This document shows, piece after piece, positions 1 through 8,455 of a DNA stretch of 64,000 nucleotides; the stretch's first letter is position 1; the number at the start of each line of letters is the position of its first letter. The notes under the pieces are model-generated. The model was not told the DNA's origin, searched no databases, and was given only the letters and a program-made list of their open reading frames with translations. The stretch is from Ornithinibacillus sp047228935 (GTDB taxonomy: Bacteria > Bacillota > Bacilli > Bacillales > Amphibacillaceae), in NCBI RefSeq assembly GCF_047228935.1, contig NZ_JBFEGG010000001.1, forward strand, positions 1,116,001-1,180,000, given 5' to 3'. Both the position numbers and the translations under genes were made by a program.

Positions 1-1
1 T

Positions 2-112
2 CCAGAAGAATTAGAAGATGATGTTCTAGATGCTTATGAAGGGTGTCCCAGTGACTCCATTAAAATAGCAGAGCATCCTTTTGAGGAGAATCCGTTAAAG
101 TATGAAGATTGA
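2..112 (+). CDS. fer: Ferredoxin, C-terminal end (partial at window edge)
   Basis: The reading frame enters from the left edge and gives 36 residues before a TGA stop. The segment DAYEGCPSDSIKIAE matches the C-terminal half of the Bacillus 4Fe-4S ferredoxin Fer, where this Cys is the last cluster ligand and is followed by Pro. The tail is acidic, as usual in the family. The protein is a small cytoplasmic electron carrier; its partners cannot be told from this fragment. The other three cluster cysteines lie outside the window, so only the C-terminus is seen. Confidence 0.85.
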   Translation, partial: PEELEDDVLDAYEGCPSDSIKIAEHPFEENPLKYED

Positions 113-117
113 TGTTA

Positions 118-149
118 GAACACCAACATTTAGTTGGTGTTCATATGTT
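118..149. terminator. Terminator hairpin between convergent fer and ECF gene
   Basis: Perfect 10-bp stem (GAACACCAAC / GTTGGTGTTC) with a 5-nt loop, followed on the plus strand by ATATGTTTTT. It ends fer, which stops 6 bases upstream. The stop codon of the convergent ECF gene falls at the loop, so the last codons of that gene form part of the stem. Confidence 0.75.
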
Positions 150-639
150 TTTGGATATATATTTGAAAAATGAATGAGATTGTTGGATATAACAGTACCA
201 TGATAACTGTATTACCAATTGCATGATACGTATCGAATGGTAATCCAGCCAAATAATAGACAAGGAACCCTTGCCCAGTAATTTGGTAGTTTGTTAAAGA
301 AATGATGAAACCATACAAGTACCCACTAAAAATAGCAAGAATTAAGACAACATAGAACGGAATTTTTTTCATTGTCTTACCAATTACTCCACTGATAATT
401 CCTATTAATCCCCAGGAAATAATTTGCCAAATAGTCCAAATACCTGTTCCTAGAATCATATTAGATAAAAAAGTGATTAAAATGGATAAAATCATACCTG
501 CAACTGGACCTAAGAAAATTCCACTTATGATTATTACTGAAGTTACGGGTTGAACATTAGGTATAACACTTAACAGAATACGTCCAACTACAGCTAATGC
601 TGCAAGTAAAGCTAAAAGGGTAATTTTATAGATATTCAA
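130..639 (-). CDS. ECF transporter S component, probably for cobalamin
   Basis: A 169-residue, very hydrophobic protein with about five to six membrane segments and an N-terminal basic start followed by an Ala/Leu-rich helix, as in ECF-type vitamin S components. It would bind a vitamin and dock on the shared EcfA-A'-T module, which is not in the window. Translation starts at TTG 6 bases after the stop of the upstream DUF4430 gene, so both genes are in one transcript. That transcript begins with a cobalamin riboswitch, which is the main reason to propose cobalamin or a precursor as substrate. Riboflavin (RibU) is the main alternative for an S component next to fer, but the riboswitch is of the B12 and not the FMN class. 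Family assignment is good; substrate is inference. Confidence 0.75.
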   Translation of the reverse strand: MNIYKITLLALLAALAVVGRILLSVIPNVQPVTSVIIISGIFLGPVAGMILSILITFLSNMILGTGIWTIWQIISWGLIGIISGVIGKTMKKIPFYVVLILAIFSGYLYGFIISLTNYQITGQGFLVYYLAGLPFDTYHAIGNTVIMVLLYPTISFIFQIYIQKHMNTN

Positions 640-644
640 TTAGC

Positions 645-1067
645 TCATTCCCAAGATTGATAATCGAAATTAATAATGTCTCCATCTTTAAGTTCGACTT
701 CAGCTGCACCTACCATTGACATTTCACCATTAATGGAAAACATCCATGACATTTTCTTTTCTTCATCTAACGCTAATCCCTCAAGTGAATTAATAAATCC
801 ACCTTCTTCTTCAATATCAAAGTTCGCTTTCATAACATCCAATAAATTGTCGCCTTCTTCAATTTCTACTTCTTTTTCTTCTAATACCTCGGCTTCTTTA
901 TTTTTAGAAAGGACTATTCTAACTGTAGCTTCTTCTTGTTGTTCACTGTTTTCGGCTGTGTTATTTTGATTCTGAGATGCATTATTTGATGAATCATTAG
1001 TTCCACAAGCCGTAAGAACTACTAATGTAATTGTTACAGTAAGCAGTTTTAATAGTATTGATTTCAT
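645..1067 (-). CDS. DUF4430 (transcobalamin-like domain) lipoprotein
   Basis: A 140-residue protein. Start chosen at the ATG preceded by GGAGGAGACAATA; an upstream in-frame ATG lies inside that ribosome binding site. The N-terminus is a lipoprotein signal peptide with lipobox LTAC, so the mature protein is anchored outside the membrane by its Cys at about residue 21. A low-complexity Ser/Asn/Gln/Glu linker follows to about residue 47. The C-terminal ~90 residues fit DUF4430, the family related to the C-terminal domain of transcobalamin: GDNLLDVM, GGFINSLEG, WMFSINGE and LKDGDIINFDY in the expected order. It sits between a cobalamin riboswitch and an ECF S component, so a role in capturing B12 at the surface is likely but not shown. 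Confidence 0.82.
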   Translation of the reverse strand: MKSILLKLLTVTITLVVLTACGTNDSSNNASQNQNNTAENSEQQEEATVRIVLSKNKEAEVLEEKEVEIEEGDNLLDVMKANFDIEEEGGFINSLEGLALDEEKKMSWMFSINGEMSMVGAAEVELKDGDIINFDYQSWE

Positions 1068-1107
1068 TATTGTCTCCTCCATGTCATAAATTAGAGAACA
1101 GGTGCAT

Positions 1108-1144
1108 AAAAAAAGAGCTAACCCCGTAACTAGTTAACTCTTTT
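1108..1144 (-). terminator. Riboswitch-linked intrinsic terminator
   Basis: On the minus strand AAAGAGTTAAC pairs with GTTAGCTCTTT (one G-T pair) and is followed by an uninterrupted T run. It lies between the B12 aptamer and the DUF4430 start codon, the position expected for a transcriptional off-switch when ligand is bound. Confidence 0.8.
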
Positions 1145-1232
1145 GACAGTCTGTAAACAAAAAAAGCATAAATAAGCCTATTATGTACAAGATTGTCTCA
1201 ATTGTCCTATCCCCGGGATCATTGATACAAAA

Positions 1233-1390
1233 GATACTGGCAGGTCTACTGACTTGTGACTACGAACCTACTCTAAGCCCTTCCCATAGATTTCTCTACA
1301 GTGGTTGTCGCTTATTTCGTCATCACTTTACAGTTGCGAGGACAGTTCTAGACTTTCACTAGATTCCCTTTTAAGAAAATCACCAATATC
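1233..1390 (-). promoter_or_regulatory. Cobalamin riboswitch aptamer
   Basis: Read on the minus strand, the leader holds the conserved cobalamin elements in order: AAAAGGGAA, then GTGAAA with flanking TCTAG/CTAGA stem, GAACTGTCCTCGCAACTGTA, GGGAAGG, and the B12 box AGTCAGTAGACCTGCC. The ends close a P1 stem, GATATTGG with CCAGTATC. A terminator follows about 90 bases downstream, so control is probably premature termination of the DUF4430-ECF transcript when cobalamin is plentiful. Confidence 0.95.
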
Positions 1391-1415
1391 AAAACGCTTG
1401 TATTCAATTCTAATA

Positions 1416-1446
1416 ATTATAGTAACACACAATTTTTAAAATACAA
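1416..1446 (-). promoter_or_regulatory. Probable sigma-A promoter of the B12 leader
   Basis: A perfect -10 box TATAAT lies about 25 bases upstream of the aptamer. The best -35 candidate is TTGTAT at a long 19-bp spacing, so the -10 is convincing and the -35 is weak. It lies just beyond the end of resE. Confidence 0.5.
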
Positions 1447-1449
1447 GAC

Positions 1450-3219
1450 TTATATCTCATCATCTTTCGGAAGTATGAAATTAAACGTTGTTCCAACATT
1501 AATTTTACTTTTCACGGTAATGGTACCTTTATGAGATTTCACGATATTTTTAGCAATAGAAAGGCCGAGCCCAGTCCCTTTCACATGCTTATTTCTCGTT
1601 CTAGATTTATCTGCTTTATAAAAACGTTCAAATACAAAAGGTAAATCTTCTTCCGGTATCCCACTACCACTATCTTCAATGGAAACTGAAAATCCATTTT
1701 CATCATTGGTAACGGAAACTTTTACATATCCATCTTCTTTAGTATGACGGATGGCGTTATCAATTAGATTAGTAAACACTTGTTCAATACGGTCTGGATC
1801 AAAATATGCAAATGATTGTGAAACATCCTTAATAAGTTTGAAATCTACCTGATTCTCGGTAGCAATGCCTTGAAACTTACGATAAATTCGTTCGATGTAA
1901 GGAGTAACCTCTACCTTTTCTGTATTTAAGGTTAAGTGACCAGCTTCCATACTAGCCATATCTAGTAACTCATTTACTAATCGGCTTAGCCTTAATGATT
2001 CTTCATAAATTATTTGAGCTAATTCATTTTTTTCCTCTTTACTATCAGCGATATCATCTACTATAGCTTCACTGTATCCTTGCAACATTGAAATTGGTGT
2101 TCTGAGTTCATGAGAGACATTGGCAATGAAATCTTTTCTTAATTTATCTAATCTACGTTCCTCTGTCATATCACGAATAACCGCTACCGCTCCACGAATA
2201 TATGACTGGTCGTATAAAGGAGTCATAATCATAACCCATGTTCTACCTTGTAAGGTTATTTCCTCAATTACTTCTTTTTCCCCTTCAATAACTTGTTGAA
2301 GGGTATCCATTAATTCATTTGGTAATTTAAGCTGTCCGGAATCTCTTGATAAATTTTTTTCAAAATACCAATCATCCATAAACATTTCAGCAGGTTGATT
2401 TGTTGCAATAATATCTCCATTGCGACTTAGTGTAATAACACCATCTGCCATTGAATTAACAATACTCGATAATTGCTCCTTCTCCTGTCTAAGTGCATTA
2501 ATATGGAATTTCAACTGTCTTCCCATATGATTAAAAGCCATTGCTAATTCACCTATTTCATCATGGGTCAAAATAGGAACCTTCGTATTAAATTCACCTC
2601 TTGTTAAATCAAAGGCAGCTTCTCTCATCTTGATAAGTGGTGAGGTTATGCGAGTGGATAGGAAAAAGGCAAAAATGGTTGTTAAAACGATTGCAATTGC
2701 CGCTGCACCTAAAATAATTTTAGTAGTTTCAGCTTTTGTCCTATCAACAATAGCAAGTGATTGATAAACTAAAACAACTGCATCCGTATTAGGTACTGCT
2801 TTTCCAACTAACATTATACCCGGTTCTTGTTCGGAACCCTCAATCTCGTCCTTGAGAGTATCGTTAGAGGAATTAATATTGTCTACATTAGAATGATCAA
2901 TTATCCATTTGTCTTCTAAACTCGCTAACTGTTGGTCATCGGTATCAGAACTCCAATAATCTCCATCAGAAAATAAAATAATTACCTTGCTGGACGGGTC
3001 TTTTACCCGTTCAGTCGTTTCACGTACTAAAGATTTATCTTCATGATTTTCTACCATAACAGATACTTTCGTTGCCGTTTGCAACAAGTCTGCTTCAGCT
3101 TCTTGAACATGGAAGTTTTCAAAAAACTCCAGTAAAAATACAGTTAATATAAATAGAACAAAAGAAACTAGCAATAATATAGTTACTGCTAGCTTCCCAA
3201 CTACACTACGCCAAAACAT
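1450..3219 (-). CDS. resE: Sensor histidine kinase ResE
   Basis: 589 residues, the size of B. subtilis ResE. Two membrane helices (about 11-31 and 166-187) flank an extracytoplasmic sensor region; a HAMP linker (188-240), a PAS region (about 250-350), a HisKA domain with phospho-acceptor His370 in the SHELRTP motif, and a HATPase domain with Asn488, DSGSG (516-520) and GTGLGLS (548-554) follow. All catalytic boxes are intact. It phosphorylates ResD in response to oxygen limitation or redox state. Its start codon overlaps the resD stop (TAATG), so the two are translationally coupled. It ends the resABCDE cluster; no clear terminator is seen before the B12 leader promoter. Confidence 0.95.
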   Translation of the reverse strand: MFWRSVVGKLAVTILLLVSFVLFILTVFLLEFFENFHVQEAEADLLQTATKVSVMVENHEDKSLVRETTERVKDPSSKVIILFSDGDYWSSDTDDQQLASLEDKWIIDHSNVDNINSSNDTLKDEIEGSEQEPGIMLVGKAVPNTDAVVLVYQSLAIVDRTKAETTKIILGAAAIAIVLTTIFAFFLSTRITSPLIKMREAAFDLTRGEFNTKVPILTHDEIGELAMAFNHMGRQLKFHINALRQEKEQLSSIVNSMADGVITLSRNGDIIATNQPAEMFMDDWYFEKNLSRDSGQLKLPNELMDTLQQVIEGEKEVIEEITLQGRTWVMIMTPLYDQSYIRGAVAVIRDMTEERRLDKLRKDFIANVSHELRTPISMLQGYSEAIVDDIADSKEEKNELAQIIYEESLRLSRLVNELLDMASMEAGHLTLNTEKVEVTPYIERIYRKFQGIATENQVDFKLIKDVSQSFAYFDPDRIEQVFTNLIDNAIRHTKEDGYVKVSVTNDENGFSVSIEDSGSGIPEEDLPFVFERFYKADKSRTRNKHVKGTGLGLSIAKNIVKSHKGTITVKSKINVGTTFNFILPKDDEI

Positions 3220-3935
3220 TATTCATCATCTACCTCAAACTTGTATCCAACACCCCATACCGTTACGATCATTTTAGCAGCTTTTTTGGACACTGTATTT
3301 AATTTTTCGCGAAGACGTTTAACATGTGTGTCAACAGTTCTTAAATCACCAAAGAATTCATATTGCCAAACATCTTTTAACAACTGTTCTCGGTTAAAAA
3401 CTTTATCCGGTGACTTAGCTAAGTAGCACAATAGTTCATACTCTTTAGGGGTAAGTGCTACTTCCTGTCCGTCAGCCGTAACACGATGTGCATCATGATC
3501 AATAGTTAAATGTGGAAAGACTAGTAAATCTTTTGTCTGTGAATTTAACTCTTGATTCAATTGTGCTCCTGTACGACGTAATAATGCCTTAACACGAAGT
3601 ACTACTTCTCTAGGACTAAATGGCTTAACAATATAATCATCAGTCCCTACTTCAAACCCTTGTACCCGGTTCGTTTCTTCACCTTTTGCTGTAAGCATAA
3701 TAACCGGGGTATTCTTTTCTTTTCTAAGTTCTTGGCATACTTCTATACCATCCATTTCTGGCATCATTATATCTAATAGGATCACATCATAATTTTTCTC
3801 TAATGCCAACCTTAAGCCCTCAGTTCCATTTTCAGCCTCTTCTACAACTAAATCTTCACGTTCTAAATACATCCGAATTAGTCGGCGGATTCTTTCTTCA
3901 TCATCAACTACAAGTACTCTTGTACTATTTTCCAT
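3219..3935 (-). CDS. resD: Response regulator ResD (OmpR family)
   Basis: 238 residues. The receiver domain (about 5-118) has the acidic pair Asp11-Asp12, phospho-acceptor Asp55, Thr82 and Lys104. The C-terminal winged-helix domain (about 135-235) ends with the typical VWGVGYKFE. ResD activates genes for aerobic and anaerobic respiration, including cytochrome biogenesis genes. A good GGGGGAG ribosome binding site precedes the ATG. It is separated from resC by 108 bases that hold a hairpin, so it may have its own promoter as in B. subtilis. Confidence 0.95.
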   Translation of the reverse strand: MENSTRVLVVDDEERIRRLIRMYLEREDLVVEEAENGTEGLRLALEKNYDVILLDIMMPEMDGIEVCQELRKEKNTPVIMLTAKGEETNRVQGFEVGTDDYIVKPFSPREVVLRVKALLRRTGAQLNQELNSQTKDLLVFPHLTIDHDAHRVTADGQEVALTPKEYELLCYLAKSPDKVFNREQLLKDVWQYEFFGDLRTVDTHVKRLREKLNTVSKKAAKMIVTVWGVGYKFEVDDE

Positions 3936-3998
3936 TGATTTGCTCCCCCTTATTAAATCTATTATTTAGTATAAACCAACCTTCTTTAAATGTATGAG

Positions 3999-4032
3999 AA
4001 AACATGACATTGTACTAAAAATGTCATGTTTT
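3999..4032 (-). terminator. Hairpin in the resC-resD gap
   Basis: AACATGACATT pairs perfectly with AATGTCATGTT around an 8-nt loop, with only four T residues after it on the minus strand. The short T tract suggests partial termination, which would lower resDE transcription from the resABC promoter. Confidence 0.6.
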
Positions 4033-4043
4033 ATGAAGAATAA

Positions 4044-5237
4044 TTATGCGTAAGAGTGCAAACCTGCGAGTACTAAATTAACTACAATTAAGTTAAACAT
4101 GATGATACCAAACCCTATAACTGCTAACCAAGCAGATTTTTCTCCATGCCAACCACGAGACAACCTTAAATGTAAATACGCAGCATAGAAGAACCACGTA
4201 ACTAAAGCCCAAACCTCTTTTGGATCCCATCCCCAGAAGCGCCCCCATGCTTTTTCAGCCCAAATGGATGCGAAAATTAATCCTCCTAAAGTAAAAACGG
4301 GAAAACCAATTGCAACTGAGCGATAATTAATTTCATCTACCAGATCTAGTTTAACACTTTTAAGTAATGGTTGGATTAATGCTCCAACTCGTTTTCTAAA
4401 AATTAACCGTACTAATCCGTATAGAATAGAACCAGCTAAAAACGACCATATTACCGTATTAAATTTTTTGCCTGCATCAGCTCCATGCATCCATGAAGGC
4501 GTTTCAAACCAAGGCTTCATAACGTCTTCCGTTAACAAAGTACCATCATATGGTGCGGCTATCGGTGGTAATGTATATTCTGTTTCTACAACTTCATCAT
4601 TTAGCGGATATTCAAAGTTAGCACTGTAGTTCATCATGTTGAATACAGCAGAAATGACAATAAAACCAATAACTAGAAAAATTGAATATAAAACTACTTC
4701 AAGCCATATAACACGACTTGAGCGCTTGTTTTGATCAATATTATAAATCAAGTAAATTATACCAGCAACAAAACTAATGAATAAAATCCCTGATCCTAAC
4801 GCCACAGTTGTTACATGAATATATAACCAATGGCTTTGTAGCGATGGAACTAGTGGCGCAATAGCTGTCGGGAACATGACTGCATATCCGATAAATATTA
4901 ACGCAATAGGTAATGCAAATAAACCTAAAATATTTAACCTATAAATAAAGTAAATAATGATAAAGGCTAATACTAAGCACATTCCTAAGAACGTAACAAA
5001 TTCGAACATATTACTCACTGGAGCATGTCCCGAAGCCATCCATCTTGTAATAAAATAAGTTAGTTGAGCAAGGAAGCCTAGTATAGTAATGGAAATTGCT
5101 AATATCCCTACAAAACCTGATTTCTTATTATCTGTATGTTTATCACGAATGGTACCACCAAAAAACAATGTCGCTACCAAGTATAATACAAACGCTGTAT
5201 AAAGCATGGTACTACTCGTACTCAATAAACTCTCCAT
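4044..5237 (-). CDS. resC: Cytochrome c biogenesis protein ResC (CcsA family)
   Basis: 397 residues with about eight predicted membrane helices. Near residues 320-345 it carries the Trp-rich haem-handling motif WGRFWGWDPKEVWALVTW that defines the CcsA/ResC family; external His residues near helix ends probably ligate haem. With ResB it forms the system II haem-transfer and ligation complex that attaches haem to apocytochrome c outside the membrane. An AAGGAGG ribosome binding site precedes the ATG, 20 bases after resB. Length agrees with B. subtilis ResC. Confidence 0.95.
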   Translation of the reverse strand: MESLLSTSSTMLYTAFVLYLVATLFFGGTIRDKHTDNKKSGFVGILAISITILGFLAQLTYFITRWMASGHAPVSNMFEFVTFLGMCLVLAFIIIYFIYRLNILGLFALPIALIFIGYAVMFPTAIAPLVPSLQSHWLYIHVTTVALGSGILFISFVAGIIYLIYNIDQNKRSSRVIWLEVVLYSIFLVIGFIVISAVFNMMNYSANFEYPLNDEVVETEYTLPPIAAPYDGTLLTEDVMKPWFETPSWMHGADAGKKFNTVIWSFLAGSILYGLVRLIFRKRVGALIQPLLKSVKLDLVDEINYRSVAIGFPVFTLGGLIFASIWAEKAWGRFWGWDPKEVWALVTWFFYAAYLHLRLSRGWHGEKSAWLAVIGFGIIMFNLIVVNLVLAGLHSYA

Positions 5238-5257
5238 GAGTTTCCTCCTTGTTACTA

Positions 5258-6973
5258 TTAATCTTCTTTTTGATCTTGTACCATATTAATATTAGTATCT
5301 TCTAGTATTTTTTCTATATCTTTTTTCAAACCATACCAGTTTTTATTCGTATGACCAGCTAATAGAATGCCATTATGTTTAGGATGTATCCATACACGTC
5401 GATGCTGCCAATACATACCCTGTATTACACCAATCATAAAGATAATCGCGCCTATCATGAATAATGGTAGTGTGTTATCACGTTTAATACTTAGACCACT
5501 CTTACGATCAAATTCTATATTATCAATTAAGATACGATATTGATTTTCTCCTGTAGCGTCTATAGATGGTGCAAATGAACCAACTACATGTCCCATTGGT
5601 TGAAGGTCAACTACATTCGTATCAATTCCTAAATCTTCTGCAGATCCAATTACATCTCCGACAAAACTAATTTCCGGTTCTTCACTATCTGGTGGATATA
5701 AATTGAAAACAAATGCTGGATTATTAGACTCATTTGTTTCTGATTTTACTCCTTCGTTAGTCAGCTCATAATCCGGATAATACTCGACTACTTCAACTGT
5801 GAATCCATTTTCTAGCTCATACTTTGTTTGCAAATCAAATAGATTAATTGAGAATTCACCAAGTGCCTCTGCATCTGGGTCGTTCATTTCATAAATCTTA
5901 AATGTCATCTTAGAAAACTCATTTAATTGATAACCTTGTTGGTAAATGGTATAACTACCGATTTTTGCAGGGTTGTTCATACTAATTTCATATTCATCTA
6001 CTTTTATCAGGTCTTCTTCAGCACCAAGAACTTCCGATTCCTCAGCATGATATATTGTAGCATTTGTTTGAAAATTACTAGGGATTACTCTACCTTCTAA
6101 TTGAAGTGCTTCTTGGAATCGTTCATCATTTTCGTCATATGTATCTAGAATAAATTCATGGTTCTCGATATAGTATTCCCCACCAGTTCCAGGAATAACA
6201 CGTGTTTCCCCTTCTCGTACCCATACATAATCTTCTAAATAGAAGAAGGATGTAGTCCGTAGGAGAGCCGCAATCAAAATAATTATAAGACCAATATGGT
6301 TTACATAAGGACCCCATCTAGAAAATCTTCCCTTTTCAGCAACAATATGTCCATCTTCTTCTTTAATTCGATAGCGTTGTTTTTTTAATCGCTCTTTAAC
6401 AATTTCTACTTCTTCCATTGAAACGGTTTCTGTCTCACTATAGAATCGCTGTCTATTAATAAACGATTCATGTCTCTTTGCCCTTTGGCGTTTTAGAGCA
6501 CGATACAGCGGAACAAAACGGTCGATACTACAAATAACTAATGATACACCTATAGCCGCAATTAGAATTAAATACCACCAAGAACTGTAAAGTCTATGAA
6601 AACCCAATTGATAATAAATTTGCCCGAATAACCCATACGTCTCTTTATAGAAAATAGCCGGATCCCTAGAAACAGCGTCCGCAGGAATATATTGCTCTAG
6701 AGGTAAAATAGTTCCGATTCCTGAAGCAACTAACGCAATAACAATCAACCAAACAGCAACTTTTACAGAAGAGAAGAAGTTCCATACCTTATCAATAACT
6801 GTTTTATTATACGTAGTTGATCTTCTCGCACTTCCCTCATAACGCATGTTCAGAAGTTTTTTCTTGTCATTACCATCAATATGTTGGTTTATATCAATTG
6901 GTTTACCACAGGCTTCACAAAGGACAGTACCCTCTGGATTGACATGTCCACATTCACACTTTATATGTTTCAT
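5258..6973 (-). CDS. resB: Cytochrome c biogenesis protein ResB
   Basis: 571 residues. Start placed at the ATG after GAGAGGGATAAAT; the longer frame begins with a GTG inside that ribosome binding site. The N-terminus is a small Cys cluster (CECGHVNPEGTVLCEACG, about residues 5-22) resembling a zinc ribbon, also present in B. subtilis ResB. Membrane helices lie near 70-90, 125-150 and 215-235, then a long extracytoplasmic domain, and a final helix near 490-510. It works with ResC in haem delivery and cytochrome c assembly. resA ends 17 bases upstream. Confidence 0.95.
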   Translation of the reverse strand: MKHIKCECGHVNPEGTVLCEACGKPIDINQHIDGNDKKKLLNMRYEGSARRSTTYNKTVIDKVWNFFSSVKVAVWLIVIALVASGIGTILPLEQYIPADAVSRDPAIFYKETYGLFGQIYYQLGFHRLYSSWWYLILIAAIGVSLVICSIDRFVPLYRALKRQRAKRHESFINRQRFYSETETVSMEEVEIVKERLKKQRYRIKEEDGHIVAEKGRFSRWGPYVNHIGLIIILIAALLRTTSFFYLEDYVWVREGETRVIPGTGGEYYIENHEFILDTYDENDERFQEALQLEGRVIPSNFQTNATIYHAEESEVLGAEEDLIKVDEYEISMNNPAKIGSYTIYQQGYQLNEFSKMTFKIYEMNDPDAEALGEFSINLFDLQTKYELENGFTVEVVEYYPDYELTNEGVKSETNESNNPAFVFNLYPPDSEEPEISFVGDVIGSAEDLGIDTNVVDLQPMGHVVGSFAPSIDATGENQYRILIDNIEFDRKSGLSIKRDNTLPLFMIGAIIFMIGVIQGMYWQHRRVWIHPKHNGILLAGHTNKNWYGLKKDIEKILEDTNINMVQDQKED

Positions 6974-6990
6974 ATTTATCCCTCTCACAA

Positions 6991-7569
6991 TTATGATTCA
7001 GAAGGTTGAATTTGTTTTAAATAGCTCTCTAATCGCTCTAACGTTAGAGCACCTTCCACAATTTCAACTATCTCTCCCTCCGGACTAATAAAAAAGGTAC
7101 TTGGTATTGGACCAATTTTATATAAATCACGAACTTGGTCTTTAGTGTCATGAGGTATAGGGAAAGTTAAATTATACTTATCAATAAATTTATCCACTAC
7201 AAATTCAGTTGCATCTAGACTTACCGCAATAATTTCTACACCTTTTTCCTTATACTCTGGGTATAAGGATTGCATATAAGGCATCTCTGCTTCGCAAGGC
7301 TCACACCAAGTTCCCCAGAAATTCAGCATGACACCTTTCCCCTTATAATCACTAAGACGAACTGTCTCTAATTCATTATGATTATTCACCTGGTTTAATT
7401 GGAAATCTGGAGCCATGTCTCCTGCCCTATAAATTGTTCTGTCTGCTGTAATATTAGTAACTAGTGCATAAACTACAGCTAGAAGGAGTAAGGCTAATAT
7501 TACAGATCGGAATATTAATCTATTTCTTCGCTTATTCTTTTTATTTAGCTTTGCTTGTTCAATTTTCAC
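6991..7569 (-). CDS. resA: Thiol-disulfide oxidoreductase ResA
   Basis: About 192 residues. A membrane anchor (about 20-39) is followed by a thioredoxin-like domain on the outer face with active site WCEPC (Cys89, Cys92), the same motif as B. subtilis ResA. It reduces the CxxCH thiols of apocytochrome c before haem attachment by ResB-ResC. I chose the GTG eight bases after GGGGAG; an ATG two codons earlier sits too close to the ribosome binding site. First gene of the res cluster, 51 bases after rluB. Confidence 0.93.
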   Translation of the reverse strand: MKIEQAKLNKKNKRRNRLIFRSVILALLLLAVVYALVTNITADRTIYRAGDMAPDFQLNQVNNHNELETVRLSDYKGKGVMLNFWGTWCEPCEAEMPYMQSLYPEYKEKGVEIIAVSLDATEFVVDKFIDKYNLTFPIPHDTKDQVRDLYKIGPIPSTFFISPEGEIVEIVEGALTLERLESYLKQIQPSES

Positions 7570-7620
7570 ATACATCACTCCCCGACCAATTATACCATTA
7601 TTTGGTCAATGAAATTATGT

Positions 7621-8364
7621 CTAATCTTCAACAATTTGTGTGGCAAGGTTTATCATTTGCTTTACTTCTTTTGGAGTTAGCTTACGATATTCCCCGACAC
7701 GCATCCCATCAAGAGTTAACATTCCATATCTTTCACGCTTTAGCTTCATTACTGGGTATCCTAATTGTTCCATCATTCGACGAACATGACGATTTTTTCC
7801 TTCTTGTAAAGTTAGCTCTAATATCATAGTATTTTTCTTTTTATCTGAAGATATCACTCGATACTTGATAGCCTTTAACAATTCTCCATTATCCTTTACA
7901 CCCTTTCTTAGACGTCCAAGCTCAAGTTTCGAAGGAATACCTTTTATTTTTGCAACGTATACTTTTTCTACACCATGTTTCGGGTGCATAACCAAATTAG
8001 CAAATTCACCGTCATTTGTAAGAAGGAGAATTCCAGAAGTATCATAGTCTAATCTTCCCACAGGATAAATTCTTTCTTCAATTTCAGGAAAGAAATCCGT
8101 TACGACCTTTCTACCTTTTTCATCTTTCACACTTGAAATAACACCTCTTGGTTTATAAAAAAGGTAATGTACAGGAACTTCTTTTTCTAATTGAATACCA
8201 TTAACTTCAATTTTGTCATCTGGACTAACCTTTGTACCTAGTTCAGTGACGACTTTATTATTAACTTTTACTTTTCCCTCCTCAATTAATTTTTCCGCTT
8301 TTCTTCTAGAAGTTACTCCACTTTGGGCAATAACTTTTTGTAAACGTTCATATGTATTTGACAT
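7621..8364 (-). CDS. rluB: 23S rRNA pseudouridine synthase RluB
   Basis: 247 residues. An N-terminal S4 RNA-binding domain (about 5-62) precedes the RsuA/RluB/E catalytic domain, with catalytic Asp106 in GRLDYDTSGILLL and the C-terminal KNRHVRRM motif. RluB makes the pseudouridine near position 2605 of 23S rRNA. I start at the ATG of MSNTYERLQK, close to the B. subtilis N-terminus; upstream in-frame starts lack support. It lies between spmB and resA, as in B. subtilis. Confidence 0.9.
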   Translation of the reverse strand: MSNTYERLQKVIAQSGVTSRRKAEKLIEEGKVKVNNKVVTELGTKVSPDDKIEVNGIQLEKEVPVHYLFYKPRGVISSVKDEKGRKVVTDFFPEIEERIYPVGRLDYDTSGILLLTNDGEFANLVMHPKHGVEKVYVAKIKGIPSKLELGRLRKGVKDNGELLKAIKYRVISSDKKKNTMILELTLQEGKNRHVRRMMEQLGYPVMKLKRERYGMLTLDGMRVGEYRKLTPKEVKQMINLATQIVED

Positions 8365-8403
8365 AGTATCCACCAATTCCATTCTTTTTTTAAGCATAAT
8401 AAT

Positions 8404-8426
8404 AGCGCTAAGTTTATCTTAACGCT
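8404..8426 (-). terminator. Candidate terminator after spmB
   Basis: AGCGTTAAG pairs with CTTAGCGCT around a 5-nt loop; the downstream tract ATTATTATG is only partly T-rich, so the hairpin is clear but terminator strength is doubtful. Confidence 0.4.
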
Positions 8427-8455
8427 ACATAAGTGATTTTATCCATTATCCGAGA

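Noticed and set aside
130..639. RibU/FmnP riboflavin transporter, because B. subtilis has such a gene near fer
   Set aside because: The upstream leader is a cobalamin and not an FMN riboswitch, and the partner gene encodes a transcobalamin-like domain.
676..969. 97-residue Ser-rich plus-strand ORF
   Set aside because: Antisense of the DUF4430 lipoprotein gene; composition reflects the complementary strand.
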